A stretch of 10,410 bases of DNA from Actinomycetota bacterium (GCA_903970315.1 CAJCIJ010000337.1:1-10410); one strand, 5' to 3'; positions 1 to 6,867 are shown, counted from the stretch's first letter. Made by a program: numbers and translations. Notes: generated by a model from the sequence alone, not told the origin.

Positions 1-1860
1 CCGATCTTCCTGCGATGCCGAACGCGCGGCGTCAAGCTTCGTCTGGTCCACGAGTGCCTTGTCCTCAAGCGTTCGCAGCCCGGCCTGAGCCGCCGCCAGG
101 TCGGCGTCCCGCGCGTCACGCAGTGCAGATGCGTCGCGGACGGCGGCATCAGCTTCCTGTGCGAGCGCCCGTGCGTCGTCGAACGATCCGGTCCCGCCTG
201 TGGTGGGCTCCTGTTCGGCCTCAAGGGCCGCTACCCGTGCCCCTGCCCGTTGAAGCTTGGCGGCCAACTGGGTCGGCGAGAGGTCGTCGAGGGCCTCGGT
301 TCGCCGCCGCACGGCATTGGCGCGCTCGGTCAGTTGGCGGTCGCGCTCGCGGGCGACCTCGTGGGCAGCCGCTGGCGAGTCCACGCCGGCGGCTGCAAGT
401 AGGTCTGACAGCCGCTGCTCGGCCCGCAGGACCGCTGCGTGTGTGTCGTTGGCCTCAACAGGACGAGCGACCACGATGCGGGCCAAGTCCGCCACTGTGA
501 CCTCGGTACGGCTGGGGACAGGCTCCTCGATCGGGTCGCCGGGGGTCATCGGGCGCGCCTGGCCGTCGATGGCCACCTCGACAGGCCGAAGCGCTTCTAC
601 GGTCAGTTTCGGCATTCCGGCCGCCGAGCGTCCCCGAGCCACCGCCAGCGTCTCGTTGGCACCATCGATGTCGGCGAGCAACTCGTCGCTCACCTTGCAG
701 GTCTCTAGGAACTGATCCGCTGTCGCGATCATCGCGTCGGCTTCCGTCCGACGTTCGTGGCGGTCTCCGAATTGCTTGTGCTCGAGTCGCTGTTTGAAGA
801 GTTCGACGGACTTTGCGCGCGCAGATGCCAACCGTTCGGCGTCCTCGAGCGATTCCACGGCCTTGTCACGAGCCGCCTGTGCCTCGGCGACCGCGCTGCG
901 CGCGGCGGCCAGCTCTGGATCTGAGGCGGCCAGCTCGGCCTCCAGCGCTTCGAGTGTCGCTGCCGTCGACGTCGCAGTGGCGGCAAGGTCTGCGCGCTCG
1001 GTTCTGGCTCGTGTGGCTTCCCGTAGGGCCGCCTCGGCCAGCGTCTGTGCCTGTTGGGCGCGCTCCATGCGCGCCTCGATCGATTCGACGGCCTGGACCG
1101 CTCGCTTGTGCTCATCGCGCTGCCGCGCAAGACTCGGTGCTTCCTGTTCGACGTCGCGCAACTCGCTCTCGATTCGCAGCACCCGCTCGGCGGTCCCGTC
1201 AAGCTCCCGGATCTGGGCTCGCAGCGCCTCGACCTGCGCGCGCAGTGCTTCGAGCCGTACGGCCTTGTCGGCGCGTGCCTTGCTTACGGCGCCGCCAGGG
1301 GTGAAGTAGCGACCGCGCTCCTCTTGCACCCGTTCCCACAGCCCATCATTGACCCCGCCGACATCCGCACCGGAACCGCCTGCCACGGCGTCCAGGGCAT
1401 CGGAGAGGCTGCGAGTCTCACCGAGTTTGGCCTGCTCGATCGCAACGCCCTGTTGGTAGCGAAGGGCGCTGAACAGGTTCCGATCGGTGTGTTCGTCAAG
1501 GATCTCCACCATCCGGTTGTGTGCTGCTTCGCCGGCCAGTTGTTCGCTGTGCGGCCCGGTCACCTCCAGCTCGGTCTTTTTGCCCTTTCGCCACTGCTTG
1601 CGGTAGACGATGTGGTGGGGTCCCACGGTCAGCTCTGCCTCCACAAATGGGCCCACGTCACGACCGATCGGCTGGACCGCTTTGACCTTCGCGTGGCTGG
1701 AGTTGTCCTTCATGTCGAGCAGGAGTTGGAAGGCGTCAGCGATGGACGTCTTGCCCGTCTCGTTGCGCCCCTCGACGATGGTGATGCCGTCAGCGTCGAA
1801 TGTGGCGTCGAGGCCATCAACGCCGCGGAAATCGCGCAGGGAGATCCGGTGAATCCTCAT
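1..1860 (-). CDS. SbcC/Rad50-like AAA family ATPase, N-terminal 620 residues (3' end outside the window)
   Basis: Probable ATPase subunit of an SbcCD/Mre11-Rad50-type complex that opens and trims DNA ends with the nuclease encoded just upstream. The frame is open from an ATG at 1860 to the window edge, giving 620 residues without a stop. The start MRIHRISLRDFRG is the usual first strand of SMC/Rad50 ATPases. Walker A is GRNETGKTS (residues 31-39), and a Q-loop-like YQQG lies at 135-138. Residues about 200-375 are Ala/Glu/Arg-rich heptad-like coiled coil. A short beta-type segment follows (about 418-467, including VEVAIDGQARPMTPGDP), then a second coiled coil from about 470 to the edge. A CxxC zinc hook is absent: the only cysteine seen is C388. 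Signature motif and Walker B would lie beyond the window. The start overlaps the nuclease stop as ATGA, so the two are translationally coupled. Family assignment is firm; orthology to E. coli SbcC is not claimed, and a YhaN-like relative is possible. Confidence 0.88.
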   Translation of the reverse strand, partial: MRIHRISLRDFRGVDGLDATFDADGITIVEGRNETGKTSIADAFQLLLDMKDNSSHAKVKAVQPIGRDVGPFVEAELTVGPHHIVYRKQWRKGKKTELEVTGPHSEQLAGEAAHNRMVEILDEHTDRNLFSALRYQQGVAIEQAKLGETRSLSDALDAVAGGSGADVGGVNDGLWERVQEERGRYFTPGGAVSKARADKAVRLEALRAQVEALRAQIRELDGTAERVLRIESELRDVEQEAPSLARQRDEHKRAVQAVESIEARMERAQQAQTLAEAALREATRARTERADLAATATSTAATLEALEAELAASDPELAAARSAVAEAQAARDKAVESLEDAERLASARAKSVELFKQRLEHKQFGDRHERRTEADAMIATADQFLETCKVSDELLADIDGANETLAVARGRSAAGMPKLTVEALRPVEVAIDGQARPMTPGDPIEEPVPSRTEVTVADLARIVVARPVEANDTHAAVLRAEQRLSDLLAAAGVDSPAAAHEVARERDRQLTERANAVRRRTEALDDLSPTQLAAKLQRAGARVAALEAEQEPTTGGTGSFDDARALAQEADAAVRDASALRDARDADLAAAQAGLRTLEDKALVDQTKLDAARSASQEDR

Positions 1861-2990
1861 CGGGCCAGGCGGAAAAGCAGATTGAGAGCGTCGCCGGCGA
1901 CCGTGGCGCCGTCGCCCGTCCCGGCCGCTTCGTTCCGGAGCTGGTCGAGGGTGTCGCGCGCATACCCGGACACTTGGAGCTCTTGCAAGTCGTTGTCGTC
2001 GGGCGCGACCGTCAGATCGGTCTGGCGCTCCCACGTATTCAGCGACGCAAACACAAGCTGGTTGTGCGCCAATGCCTCGTCAAGCTTGCTGTTCGCCGCC
2101 AGGCTTAGGGTGCCGCGCAGGGCAAGCTTCACGGCGGTCGTTGATTTGGGCTGGACGGCATCCAGCGACGCAGCGAGAGCCTCAACATCGGCCTCGCTGT
2201 TTAGGTCGGCTGCGACGTGCCGGAAGTGCCAGCCGCCGATCGCCCGCGGCTCAACCGTGCAGCCGGACGCCGTCGCGGTAACCACCAGCACCTGGTTGGG
2301 TGCGTCCTCGGTGTAGTCGGTTGAGATCGGGGAACCAGCGTAGAACGCACAACCGTTGGTCTCGGCAAGCTTGGTCACCGAGTGGCGATCGCCGAGTGCG
2401 ACGTAGTGCGCGAGGCCATCGCTCAGGGCTTGACGCAGCGCCGTTGCGCTGATGAGCGCAGGGTTGTTCACGTCTGGGCTCAGATAGTCGACGATGCCGT
2501 GGCCCAGGATGATCCGCACCGTGCCGGCAGAATCCGACGAAGCCGCGTAGCAATCCTGCAGCGGGTCGCTCAGGCGGTGCTTGGTATGCCACGGGCCGCC
2601 GATGACCTCGACCCCGTTCAGGCCGGGGACAGGGATCGGGTCGGTGTCTTGGACGACGACCACATTGGCTGGGGTGTGGTCAGTCCAGGCGGCAACCTTG
2701 TAGATCGACGATGGATCGAGCGGGTCGTGGTTACCGGGCAGCAGGAAGACGGGGACCGTAAAGGCCGACAGTGCGTCGATGGCCTTCGCGATCACCTGCC
2801 GATCGACGTGGTTTGAGTCGAACACGTCGCCAGCTACGACGACGAACTCGCACCCCTCCTCGCGGGCCAGGCCAGCAATTCGGCGTACCGCGTCGAACCG
2901 ATCCTGTGAAAACCGGATGCGGGCTTCCTCGGGAAGGAAGTGCGCTTGCATGCCGAGATGCCAGTCGGCTGTATGGATGAACTTGGCCAT
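1857..2990 (-). CDS. SbcD/Mre11-like DNA repair metallophosphoesterase (exonuclease subunit)
   Basis: A 377-residue calcineurin-like phosphoesterase, by family a Mn-dependent DNA nuclease that works with the SbcC-like ATPase downstream. Metal and catalytic motifs are in order: ADWHLG (D9, H11), AGDVFDSN (D55), LPGNHDPLD (N87, H88), LGHG (H164) and ALGDRH (H203). In the last motif, Mre11 proteins usually have GHxH; here the first His is Asp201, a form I associate with actinobacterial paralogues (GDWH), with Arg202 in place of the usual Trp. Residues about 250-377 would be the capping/DNA-binding part, with weaker motif content. The length is close to E. coli SbcD (about 400). The start is the ATG at 2990, because MAKFIHTADWHLG is the family's canonical N terminus; no clear Shine-Dalgarno precedes it. 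It is coupled to the ATPase gene by a 4-bp overlap. The substrate (double-strand ends, hairpins, or an invading element) cannot be told from sequence. Confidence 0.9.
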   Translation of the reverse strand: MAKFIHTADWHLGMQAHFLPEEARIRFSQDRFDAVRRIAGLAREEGCEFVVVAGDVFDSNHVDRQVIAKAIDALSAFTVPVFLLPGNHDPLDPSSIYKVAAWTDHTPANVVVVQDTDPIPVPGLNGVEVIGGPWHTKHRLSDPLQDCYAASSDSAGTVRIILGHGIVDYLSPDVNNPALISATALRQALSDGLAHYVALGDRHSVTKLAETNGCAFYAGSPISTDYTEDAPNQVLVVTATASGCTVEPRAIGGWHFRHVAADLNSEADVEALAASLDAVQPKSTTAVKLALRGTLSLAANSKLDEALAHNQLVFASLNTWERQTDLTVAPDDNDLQELQVSGYARDTLDQLRNEAAGTGDGATVAGDALNLLFRLAR

Positions 2991-3045
2991 GGTGAACCGT
3001 GAGAGTAGCGGTGGGGGCCGGGGCGGCCACTGGTCATCGTTGGCC

Positions 3046-3057
3046 GGTCCCGGGACC
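3046..3057. promoter_or_regulatory. Perfect 12-bp palindrome in the fic-nuclease gap
   Basis: GGTCCCGGGACC is a perfect palindrome near the middle of the 112-bp gap between the fic stop and the nuclease start. It could be an operator for the nuclease-ATPase pair, or a short hairpin in the read-through transcript (4-bp stem, CCGG loop, no T tract). In this GC-rich DNA a chance palindrome of this length is possible, and no promoter hexamers were recognised beside it. Confidence 0.22.
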
Positions 3058-3102
3058 CCGATGTTGGGGCAAGCAGGTACGCCAAGGAACTCGCGTGTCC
3101 TC

Positions 3103-4428
3103 CTACCCCTTCAAGGCGGTTGACAGGTCCGCGACCGCGACGAAGGCGTGCTTGCGGCCCATCTTGCGTTGCTGAAGCAGCCCGCGTTTACGAAGCCCTA
3201 CCAAATCGGCGCGCGCCGTCTCCTCCGTGACTCGGTGACTCGTGCTATGCGATCGGTAGGTGTACACGTGGGATGGATGCCGGGTGGCGTCGCTGAGGAG
3301 TGCGAGCTGACGATGGTTTAGGCCGTCCTCGTTTTGGATCAGGCGCTCGAGGTCCTGGAGCTCCTTGACCTTTCGTTGGAGGTAGTCGTGCAGTGTCTCG
3401 ACGGCTCGCTTGATCACCGTGAGGTGGTAGAGCAGGAAGTACGTGGTGTCCCCGTCGTCAGTCTCCGTGTAGAGGAATGCCTTCGCGTATTTCGCTGGCC
3501 CTTCATGGATGATCCTCGACACCGATAGGTACTCGGTAAGCCAATACCCCCGGGTCCGCATGTACCAGTAGAAGAGTGCACGCGCGGTCCTGCCATTGCC
3601 GTCGAGAAACGGGTGGTCATACGCGAGCCAAAAGTGCAGCAGGATTGCCCGAATGACTGGGTGAATAAAGCGCCCGCGCTCGTCATCGGCCTGGTTGGCA
3701 AAATCGCACATCGCCTGTAGTCGTTTCGGCAGCTGGTCGGCAGGGGGAGGCATATGAAGCAGGCTGTTGTCCCGTTTGTCCCACACCGCGACCCGATCTT
3801 CGTCCGGCGTTTGCAGGCGGCCGGCCGCCGATGGATCATCCAGCGTGCCTTCGGTGAGGATGCGCTGTAGCTCGATCACCAGGTCAGGCGTTAGCTTGTC
3901 ATCTCCGCTGTCTCGCATGAACTCAAGGGCGCGGTAGTTGTTCAGAATCATTCGCTCGCTACGGTCTTTGGGCGGTCTGCCAGTGCGGAGCAGCTCTTTG
4001 GCGGCCTGGCGAGATGTGGTCGCGCCCTCTAGCTGGCTTGAACGGATCGCCTCCTCCATGAGCGAGTTGACGAGGTAGTGGTGGCGTGCCTGGTCGTCGC
4101 TCGTCACCACCTCCGCCATCGCGATCTCTCCGCTGCAGTGCTGATCAACGAAATGCAGGAGGCGCAAAACGCTCGATGGCGTGCCGTACTTGAACGGTTG
4201 GCCCTTCGCATCCTGGAGCGGGAGCGGGATCAGGCCCCGGTTGAGCTTGATCGCTAACCACCAAACCTCCCGACTGGCTCCGTCTGGCGGCTTCAAGAAG
4301 CGGATCTTGTCCCAGTGGGGGTAGTCCTGACGAGGGTTGGCGCGTACACTTTGTAGGACATCCAGGAAGCCCCCAGCGGCCCCATCGGCGAGGATTTTGC
4401 TGGGATCCGGTGGGGTGGGAACTCGCAT
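3103..4428 (-). CDS. Fic family protein (class II, AMP-transferase-like) with C-terminal winged helix
   Basis: A 441-residue Fic-fold protein; canonical members transfer AMP from ATP to a hydroxyl side chain of a target protein. The active-site motif HPFLDGNGRTAR (272-283) is complete, with catalytic H272, Mg-binding D276 and phosphate-binding N278, R280 and R283. An N-terminal inhibitory motif of the (S/T)xxxE(G/N) type is present as SSQLEG (130-135), with E134 the predicted ATP-blocking Glu, so this is a self-inhibited class II protein needing no separate antitoxin. Residues 1-120 are the N-terminal region common to this roughly 400-450 aa actinobacterial Fic group. Residues about 365-441 look like a winged-helix DNA-binding domain (HRQLALL, then TARADLVGLRKRGLLQQ), which suggests autoregulation. 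The ATG at 4428 has GGAG 7 nt upstream, and that GGAG belongs to a repeat array. The target is unknown. It may share a transcript with the nuclease-ATPase pair 112 bp downstream. Confidence 0.93.
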   Translation of the reverse strand: MRVPTPPDPSKILADGAAGGFLDVLQSVRANPRQDYPHWDKIRFLKPPDGASREVWWLAIKLNRGLIPLPLQDAKGQPFKYGTPSSVLRLLHFVDQHCSGEIAMAEVVTSDDQARHHYLVNSLMEEAIRSSQLEGATTSRQAAKELLRTGRPPKDRSERMILNNYRALEFMRDSGDDKLTPDLVIELQRILTEGTLDDPSAAGRLQTPDEDRVAVWDKRDNSLLHMPPPADQLPKRLQAMCDFANQADDERGRFIHPVIRAILLHFWLAYDHPFLDGNGRTARALFYWYMRTRGYWLTEYLSVSRIIHEGPAKYAKAFLYTETDDGDTTYFLLYHLTVIKRAVETLHDYLQRKVKELQDLERLIQNEDGLNHRQLALLSDATRHPSHVYTYRSHSTSHRVTEETARADLVGLRKRGLLQQRKMGRKHAFVAVADLSTALKG

Positions 4429-4431
4429 CGA

Positions 4432-4527
4432 CTAACTCCAAGTTGCTCCAAATAGCTCCAAGTGTTTGGAGTTTAGCGTCTAAGTCCAAAATTTGGGCTT
4501 GTTTGGGATTCGTTTGGAGTTAGCGTC
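4432..4527 (-). promoter_or_regulatory. Helically phased TTGGAG/TTTGGG half-site array upstream of fic
   Basis: In plus-strand coordinates CTCCAA starts at 4436, 4446 and 4456, and its inverse TTGGAG starts at 4466, all exactly 10 bp apart. The last two form a perfect inverted repeat, CTCCAAGTGTTTGGAG (4456-4471). A second cluster has TTTGGG at 4492 and 4502 and TTTGGAG at 4513, plus the interrupted palindrome CCAAAATTTGG (4486-4496). TTTGGAGTTTAGCGTC (4465-4480) recurs as TTTGGAGTTAGCGTC (4513-4527), and CTAACTCCAA (4432-4441) is the inverse of TTGGAGTTAG (4514-4523). The stretch is clearly more AT-rich than its surroundings. The unit nearest the gene supplies the fic Shine-Dalgarno, so a bound protein would block translation initiation or transcription. 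The Fic protein's own winged helix is the obvious candidate binder, but that is inference. Confidence 0.6.
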
Positions 4528-4895
4528 CCGAGCCTGGCGTCTCCGACGGTCGATCCGGACGAGACCTCTGCGTCCGGTCAGATGGGCTGTGCCGCCACAG
4601 GTGTCCCAGAACGAGGTGGTTCGATCACGTGGCTAGCCGTTCGGCTGCCGCTCGCGCTCAGACTCGTGTCCGCGGGCTCCGGATGGCCCAAGACCACGGC
4701 GGCGGGGTCGCCTGGTTCACTCGCTTCGTCAGCTCGATCAGCACATCAAGCCGAGCTGATCTTGCCCAGCGATGAGCGGGTTTGGCGGCCTCGCTTGGAT
4801 ACATTCCCGGCAAATCTCGGGACCAATTGGGGACCAATTTCGAGATCGTGCCGTATCGCACAAAGAAACGTATGCGATTTGCAGCCTATTTCGGA
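4528..4895. other. Gene-poor 368-bp spacer between fic and tRNA-Lys
   Basis: No convincing gene is seen. The open frames crossing it (plus 4582-4956, which runs into the tRNA, and minus 4658-4861) lack recognisable domains and a convincing ribosome binding site. The half nearest the tRNA holds a tandem GGGACCAATT pair and is locally AT-richer. Lying directly beyond the 3' end of a tRNA, it is where a tRNA-targeting integrase or att site would be expected, but neither could be identified. Confidence 0.4.
4819..4839. repeat. Tandem GGGACCAATT direct repeat near the tRNA-Lys 3' end
   Basis: Two perfect copies of GGGACCAATT (4819-4828 and 4830-4839) sit 11 bp apart, about 57 bp beyond the tRNA-Lys 3' end. 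They contain AATT and are AT-rich compared with their flanks. They could be arm-type binding sites of a former integrase or simply a chance tandem; nothing else in the window repeats them. Confidence 0.45.
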
Positions 4896-4967
4896 TACGC
4901 GGCCTGGGACTCGAACCCAGCCCGCCGGATTAAAAGTCCGGTGCTCTACCCGATGAGCTAGCCGCGC
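4896..4967 (-). tRNA. tRNA-Lys (anticodon UUU)
   Basis: The minus strand folds as a full cloverleaf of 72 nt. The acceptor is GCGCGGC with GCCGCGT (one G-U at the top), discriminator A. The D arm is GCTC/GAGC, the anticodon stem CCGGA/TCCGG with loop CTTTTAA (anticodon TTT at 4932-4934), and the T arm CTGGG-TTCGAGT-CCCAG. CCA is not encoded (TCC follows the discriminator). It reads AAA/AAG lysine codons. It stands alone, its 3' end facing the fic-side spacer, an orientation often used by integrating elements. Confidence 0.96.
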
Positions 4968-5065
4968 TCGGCAAGTGTGCCATAGCGGCGGTCGACTTTA
5001 TGCAGCGCCGCATTGGGTCAGATACGCCTTCTGTCGTGCTGTGGCGCGCGGTCCCGTGGTGAGCG

Positions 5066-5081
5066 GCGTCGCGAGCGACGC
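5066..5081 (-). terminator. Candidate U-less hairpin terminator after the secreted-protein gene
   Basis: GCGTCG-CGAG-CGACGC forms a perfect 6-bp GC stem with a four-base loop, starting 22 bp past the stop of the secreted-protein gene and before the tRNA-Lys gene on the same strand. There is no T tract, so this would be the U-less type described in actinobacteria. Placement supports a terminator; in GC-rich DNA such stems also occur by chance. Confidence 0.33.
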
Positions 5082-5103
5082 GACAGCCGGCGACACACCC
5101 TGC

Positions 5104-6522
5104 CTACCGTCGGTCGGTGAGCCTCGCCGTCGACGTAGTCAGGCCCGGGCCTCGAACAAGAACCCGCAGTCCAGCCCGGCCTGCTGCGCGCACCAGCTTC
5201 GCGCCCTTCGCGGCCAGGTCGATCGCGAACGTCTCGGTGGTCCCCGGCGCGACTGCGAACCCGGCGTGCCCTATCACCACTTCAACGGCGCGCCCATGGC
5301 GCCCGCGCCCGTGGTGCTTGCGAGGTACGGTGGCTACCAGTTCGGCGGTCCCCGTGCATGCGGTGGCCCCGACGCACCTGACCACGACGGTCGTACGGCG
5401 GTGCGTCACCGCCGACGTGCTCACGAGCTCGCCAACTCCCGGCGTTGGAGGCAATGCAACCGGGACACGCAGGGTCCCACTGCCGGCGCTCGCCGAACCA
5501 GCCGCGTTGCTGGCTGTCACCTCGCAGGAGATCAGCCCGCCCTGTGCCGATGGCTGAACGGCGTAGCTCGCCGAGGTCTGCCCAGAGATGGGCGTGCCGT
5601 TTAGGAGCCACACATAGGACAGCCCTGTTGGACCGTGTTCCCACACCCCCTGAGAACACCCCAGCACGTCCCCCACTGCCGGGATTCCACTGAGTACGGG
5701 CGCCGACGTGCTCACTGGTGTCCGCGGTGAGACTTCCAGCAGGCGGGCGTCAATGCCGCCGACTGTCGTTTGCGCGATCACCGAAAGGGCGTTGGCCTGA
5801 AGTTCGGTGGTCTCGCCGGAGTAGTACTGCCGCTGGTAGGTGTCATGGCACTGTGCCTGCTGTTCGCCGGGGCACACTTCGCCAGTGAACTGCACGTCGT
5901 ACGACTGCGTTGATAGGCCGTCGATCGTGTATTCGCCGTTGCCGTTGCTGTAAGCACACCCGCCCGGGGCGGCGAAGATCCCTTGACTCGCGGCGGCCAC
6001 GGTGGCGCAAACGTATGCGTCGGCGATCGGTTCATCCTCCACTGACGCGGTGGTGATCCGGCCCGCGATGTGTCCGCCTTCTTGCATCACTGCGTTGATT
6101 TCGGTCACGGCTTCGCCTGCCCGCAGGAGCAGCGGCGTGGCAGTCGCCAACGTGGACGCCCCGTCGAAAAGCTGAAGTGCGTAGAAATGTGGGCAGCCGG
6201 GTTCGCCTACCGGGCAGCCGTAGCTTGTGAAGTCTATGTAGGCCTTGTGTTCCCCGATCCCGGGTATCGTGTATTCGCCTGCGCTGTTGCCCACGGAGAA
6301 GCCAAGGTATTCGTAGACGCCCGGTTCGGGTTCTTCGATGCCAAACACGACTTCCTCGATCGGGTTGCCCGTGAGGCCGCTGGTGACCCTGCCCTTCGCT
6401 GTCGCGCCTGCAACCAATCGGGCATTGACTTCTGTGTCTTCCACGCCCGATTCGACTGTGACGGTACTGGCGGCGCCAAAGGAAGTGGCTTCGCCGTACC
6501 ACCGTGTTGCATATGTCTTCAC
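5104..6522 (-). CDS. Secreted carboxypeptidase-regulatory-like/Ig-like protein, C-terminal part of an interrupted gene
   Basis: The ORF of 472 residues starts at a GTG (6522), but its frame extends upstream to a TAA at 6559-6561 and, beyond that stop, straight into the N-terminal fragment. Two carboxypeptidase-regulatory-like (Cna-B-like) beta modules are visible: about 38-100 (AKGRVTSG to GEYTIPGIG) and 148-212 (IAGRITTA to GEYTIDGLS). An Ig-like module follows at about 270-352 (PVLSGIPAVGDVLGC, YVWLLNGTPISG, C288 and C333 probably paired), then a C-terminal beta domain at 365-470 with C382 and C389. No LPXTG sorting signal or C-terminal membrane segment is seen, so the full product is probably secreted or attached another way. 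Such modules usually serve cell-surface or extracellular binding roles; no enzyme motif is present. The GTG has only a weak GACGAG upstream, so separate translation of this part is doubtful; without the N-terminal piece it lacks a signal peptide. Confidence 0.75.
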   Translation of the reverse strand: MKTYATRWYGEATSFGAASTVTVESGVEDTEVNARLVAGATAKGRVTSGLTGNPIEEVVFGIEEPEPGVYEYLGFSVGNSAGEYTIPGIGEHKAYIDFTSYGCPVGEPGCPHFYALQLFDGASTLATATPLLLRAGEAVTEINAVMQEGGHIAGRITTASVEDEPIADAYVCATVAAASQGIFAAPGGCAYSNGNGEYTIDGLSTQSYDVQFTGEVCPGEQQAQCHDTYQRQYYSGETTELQANALSVIAQTTVGGIDARLLEVSPRTPVSTSAPVLSGIPAVGDVLGCSQGVWEHGPTGLSYVWLLNGTPISGQTSASYAVQPSAQGGLISCEVTASNAAGSASAGSGTLRVPVALPPTPGVGELVSTSAVTHRRTTVVVRCVGATACTGTAELVATVPRKHHGRGRHGRAVEVVIGHAGFAVAPGTTETFAIDLAAKGAKLVRAAGRAGLRVLVRGPGLTTSTARLTDRR

Positions 6523-6558
6523 CTCGTCAGGGGAGGCGTAGCCGCTGAATCGAACCTT

Positions 6559-6867
6559 TTACTGCCCGGGCGCCAGACCGGAGATCGTGTATTGACCGTC
6601 CGAGTTGGTCCCAGCCCCGAAAAATGAGCCGTGGCATTCGTCGAACAGTGGAGAGCCCGAGGCCGGTCCCGCGCACACTTCGGCGTAGGCAACGGGTTCG
6701 CCGCCTTGGTACTTCGTGACAGTGCCCGAGATGGAGCCGGTTCCGACCGCCTGCGCTGACGCTGCGACAACGAGCACTCCGCAGCATGTGGTCAGCCACA
6801 TGAGTGCCGCAACGACACGACGTTTACGCGACGAGGTGCTCGGTCGCCTGCTGGTGGCCCGATGCAT
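6559..6867 (-). CDS. N-terminal fragment of the same secreted protein (signal peptide plus first repeat), ending at a premature TAA
   Basis: Counting from the ATG at 6867, 102 residues: a basic N terminus (TSRRPSTSSRKRR), a hydrophobic core (VVAALMWLTTCCGVLVVAA), and a probable cleavage site after ASA or AQA, then the first carboxypeptidase-regulatory-like module (GSISGTVT to GQYTISGLAPGQ). It stops at TAA just where such modules normally continue GxYxVxF. The codons after the TAA read KVRFSGYASPDEV in the same frame and join the downstream fragment, so this is one gene broken by one base. An in-frame ATG at 6942 exists but would put 25 extra residues before the signal peptide and overlaps a TATGAT hexamer (6938-6943) that could be its -10 box; hence the later start. 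The gene lies downstream of the ferredoxin reductase gene on the same strand, with a gap of about 180 bp. Confidence 0.6.
   Translation of the reverse strand: MHRATSRRPSTSSRKRRVVAALMWLTTCCGVLVVAASAQAVGTGSISGTVTKYQGGEPVAYAEVCAGPASGSPLFDECHGSFFGAGTNSDGQYTISGLAPGQ

Noticed and set aside
1054..2316. Long plus-strand open frame (420 codons) opposite the SbcC/SbcD-like genes
   Set aside because: Antisense shadow of two genes with clear motifs; it spans the boundary between them, its translation has no recognisable domain, and long antisense frames are common in GC-rich DNA.
4432..4527. The repeat array considered as a CRISPR array or plasmid-type iteron origin
   Set aside because: Units are 6-7 bp with about 4-bp gaps and mixed orientation, with no spacers, cas genes or replication initiator nearby; an operator fits better.
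4658..4861. Minus-strand 67-codon frame containing KLVPNWS, considered as an integrase tail
   Set aside because: The peptide is produced mainly by the tandem GGGACCAATT repeat; there is no catalytic Arg/His/Tyr pattern and no upstream coding frame, so a relic integrase is not supported.
4582..4956. Plus-strand 124-codon open frame between fic and tRNA-Lys
   Set aside because: It runs through most of the tRNA-Lys gene, has no recognisable domain and no good ribosome site.
6070..6627. Plus-strand 185-codon frame across the secreted-protein gene
   Set aside because: Antisense to clear repeat modules and bridging the premature stop; no independent domain evidence.
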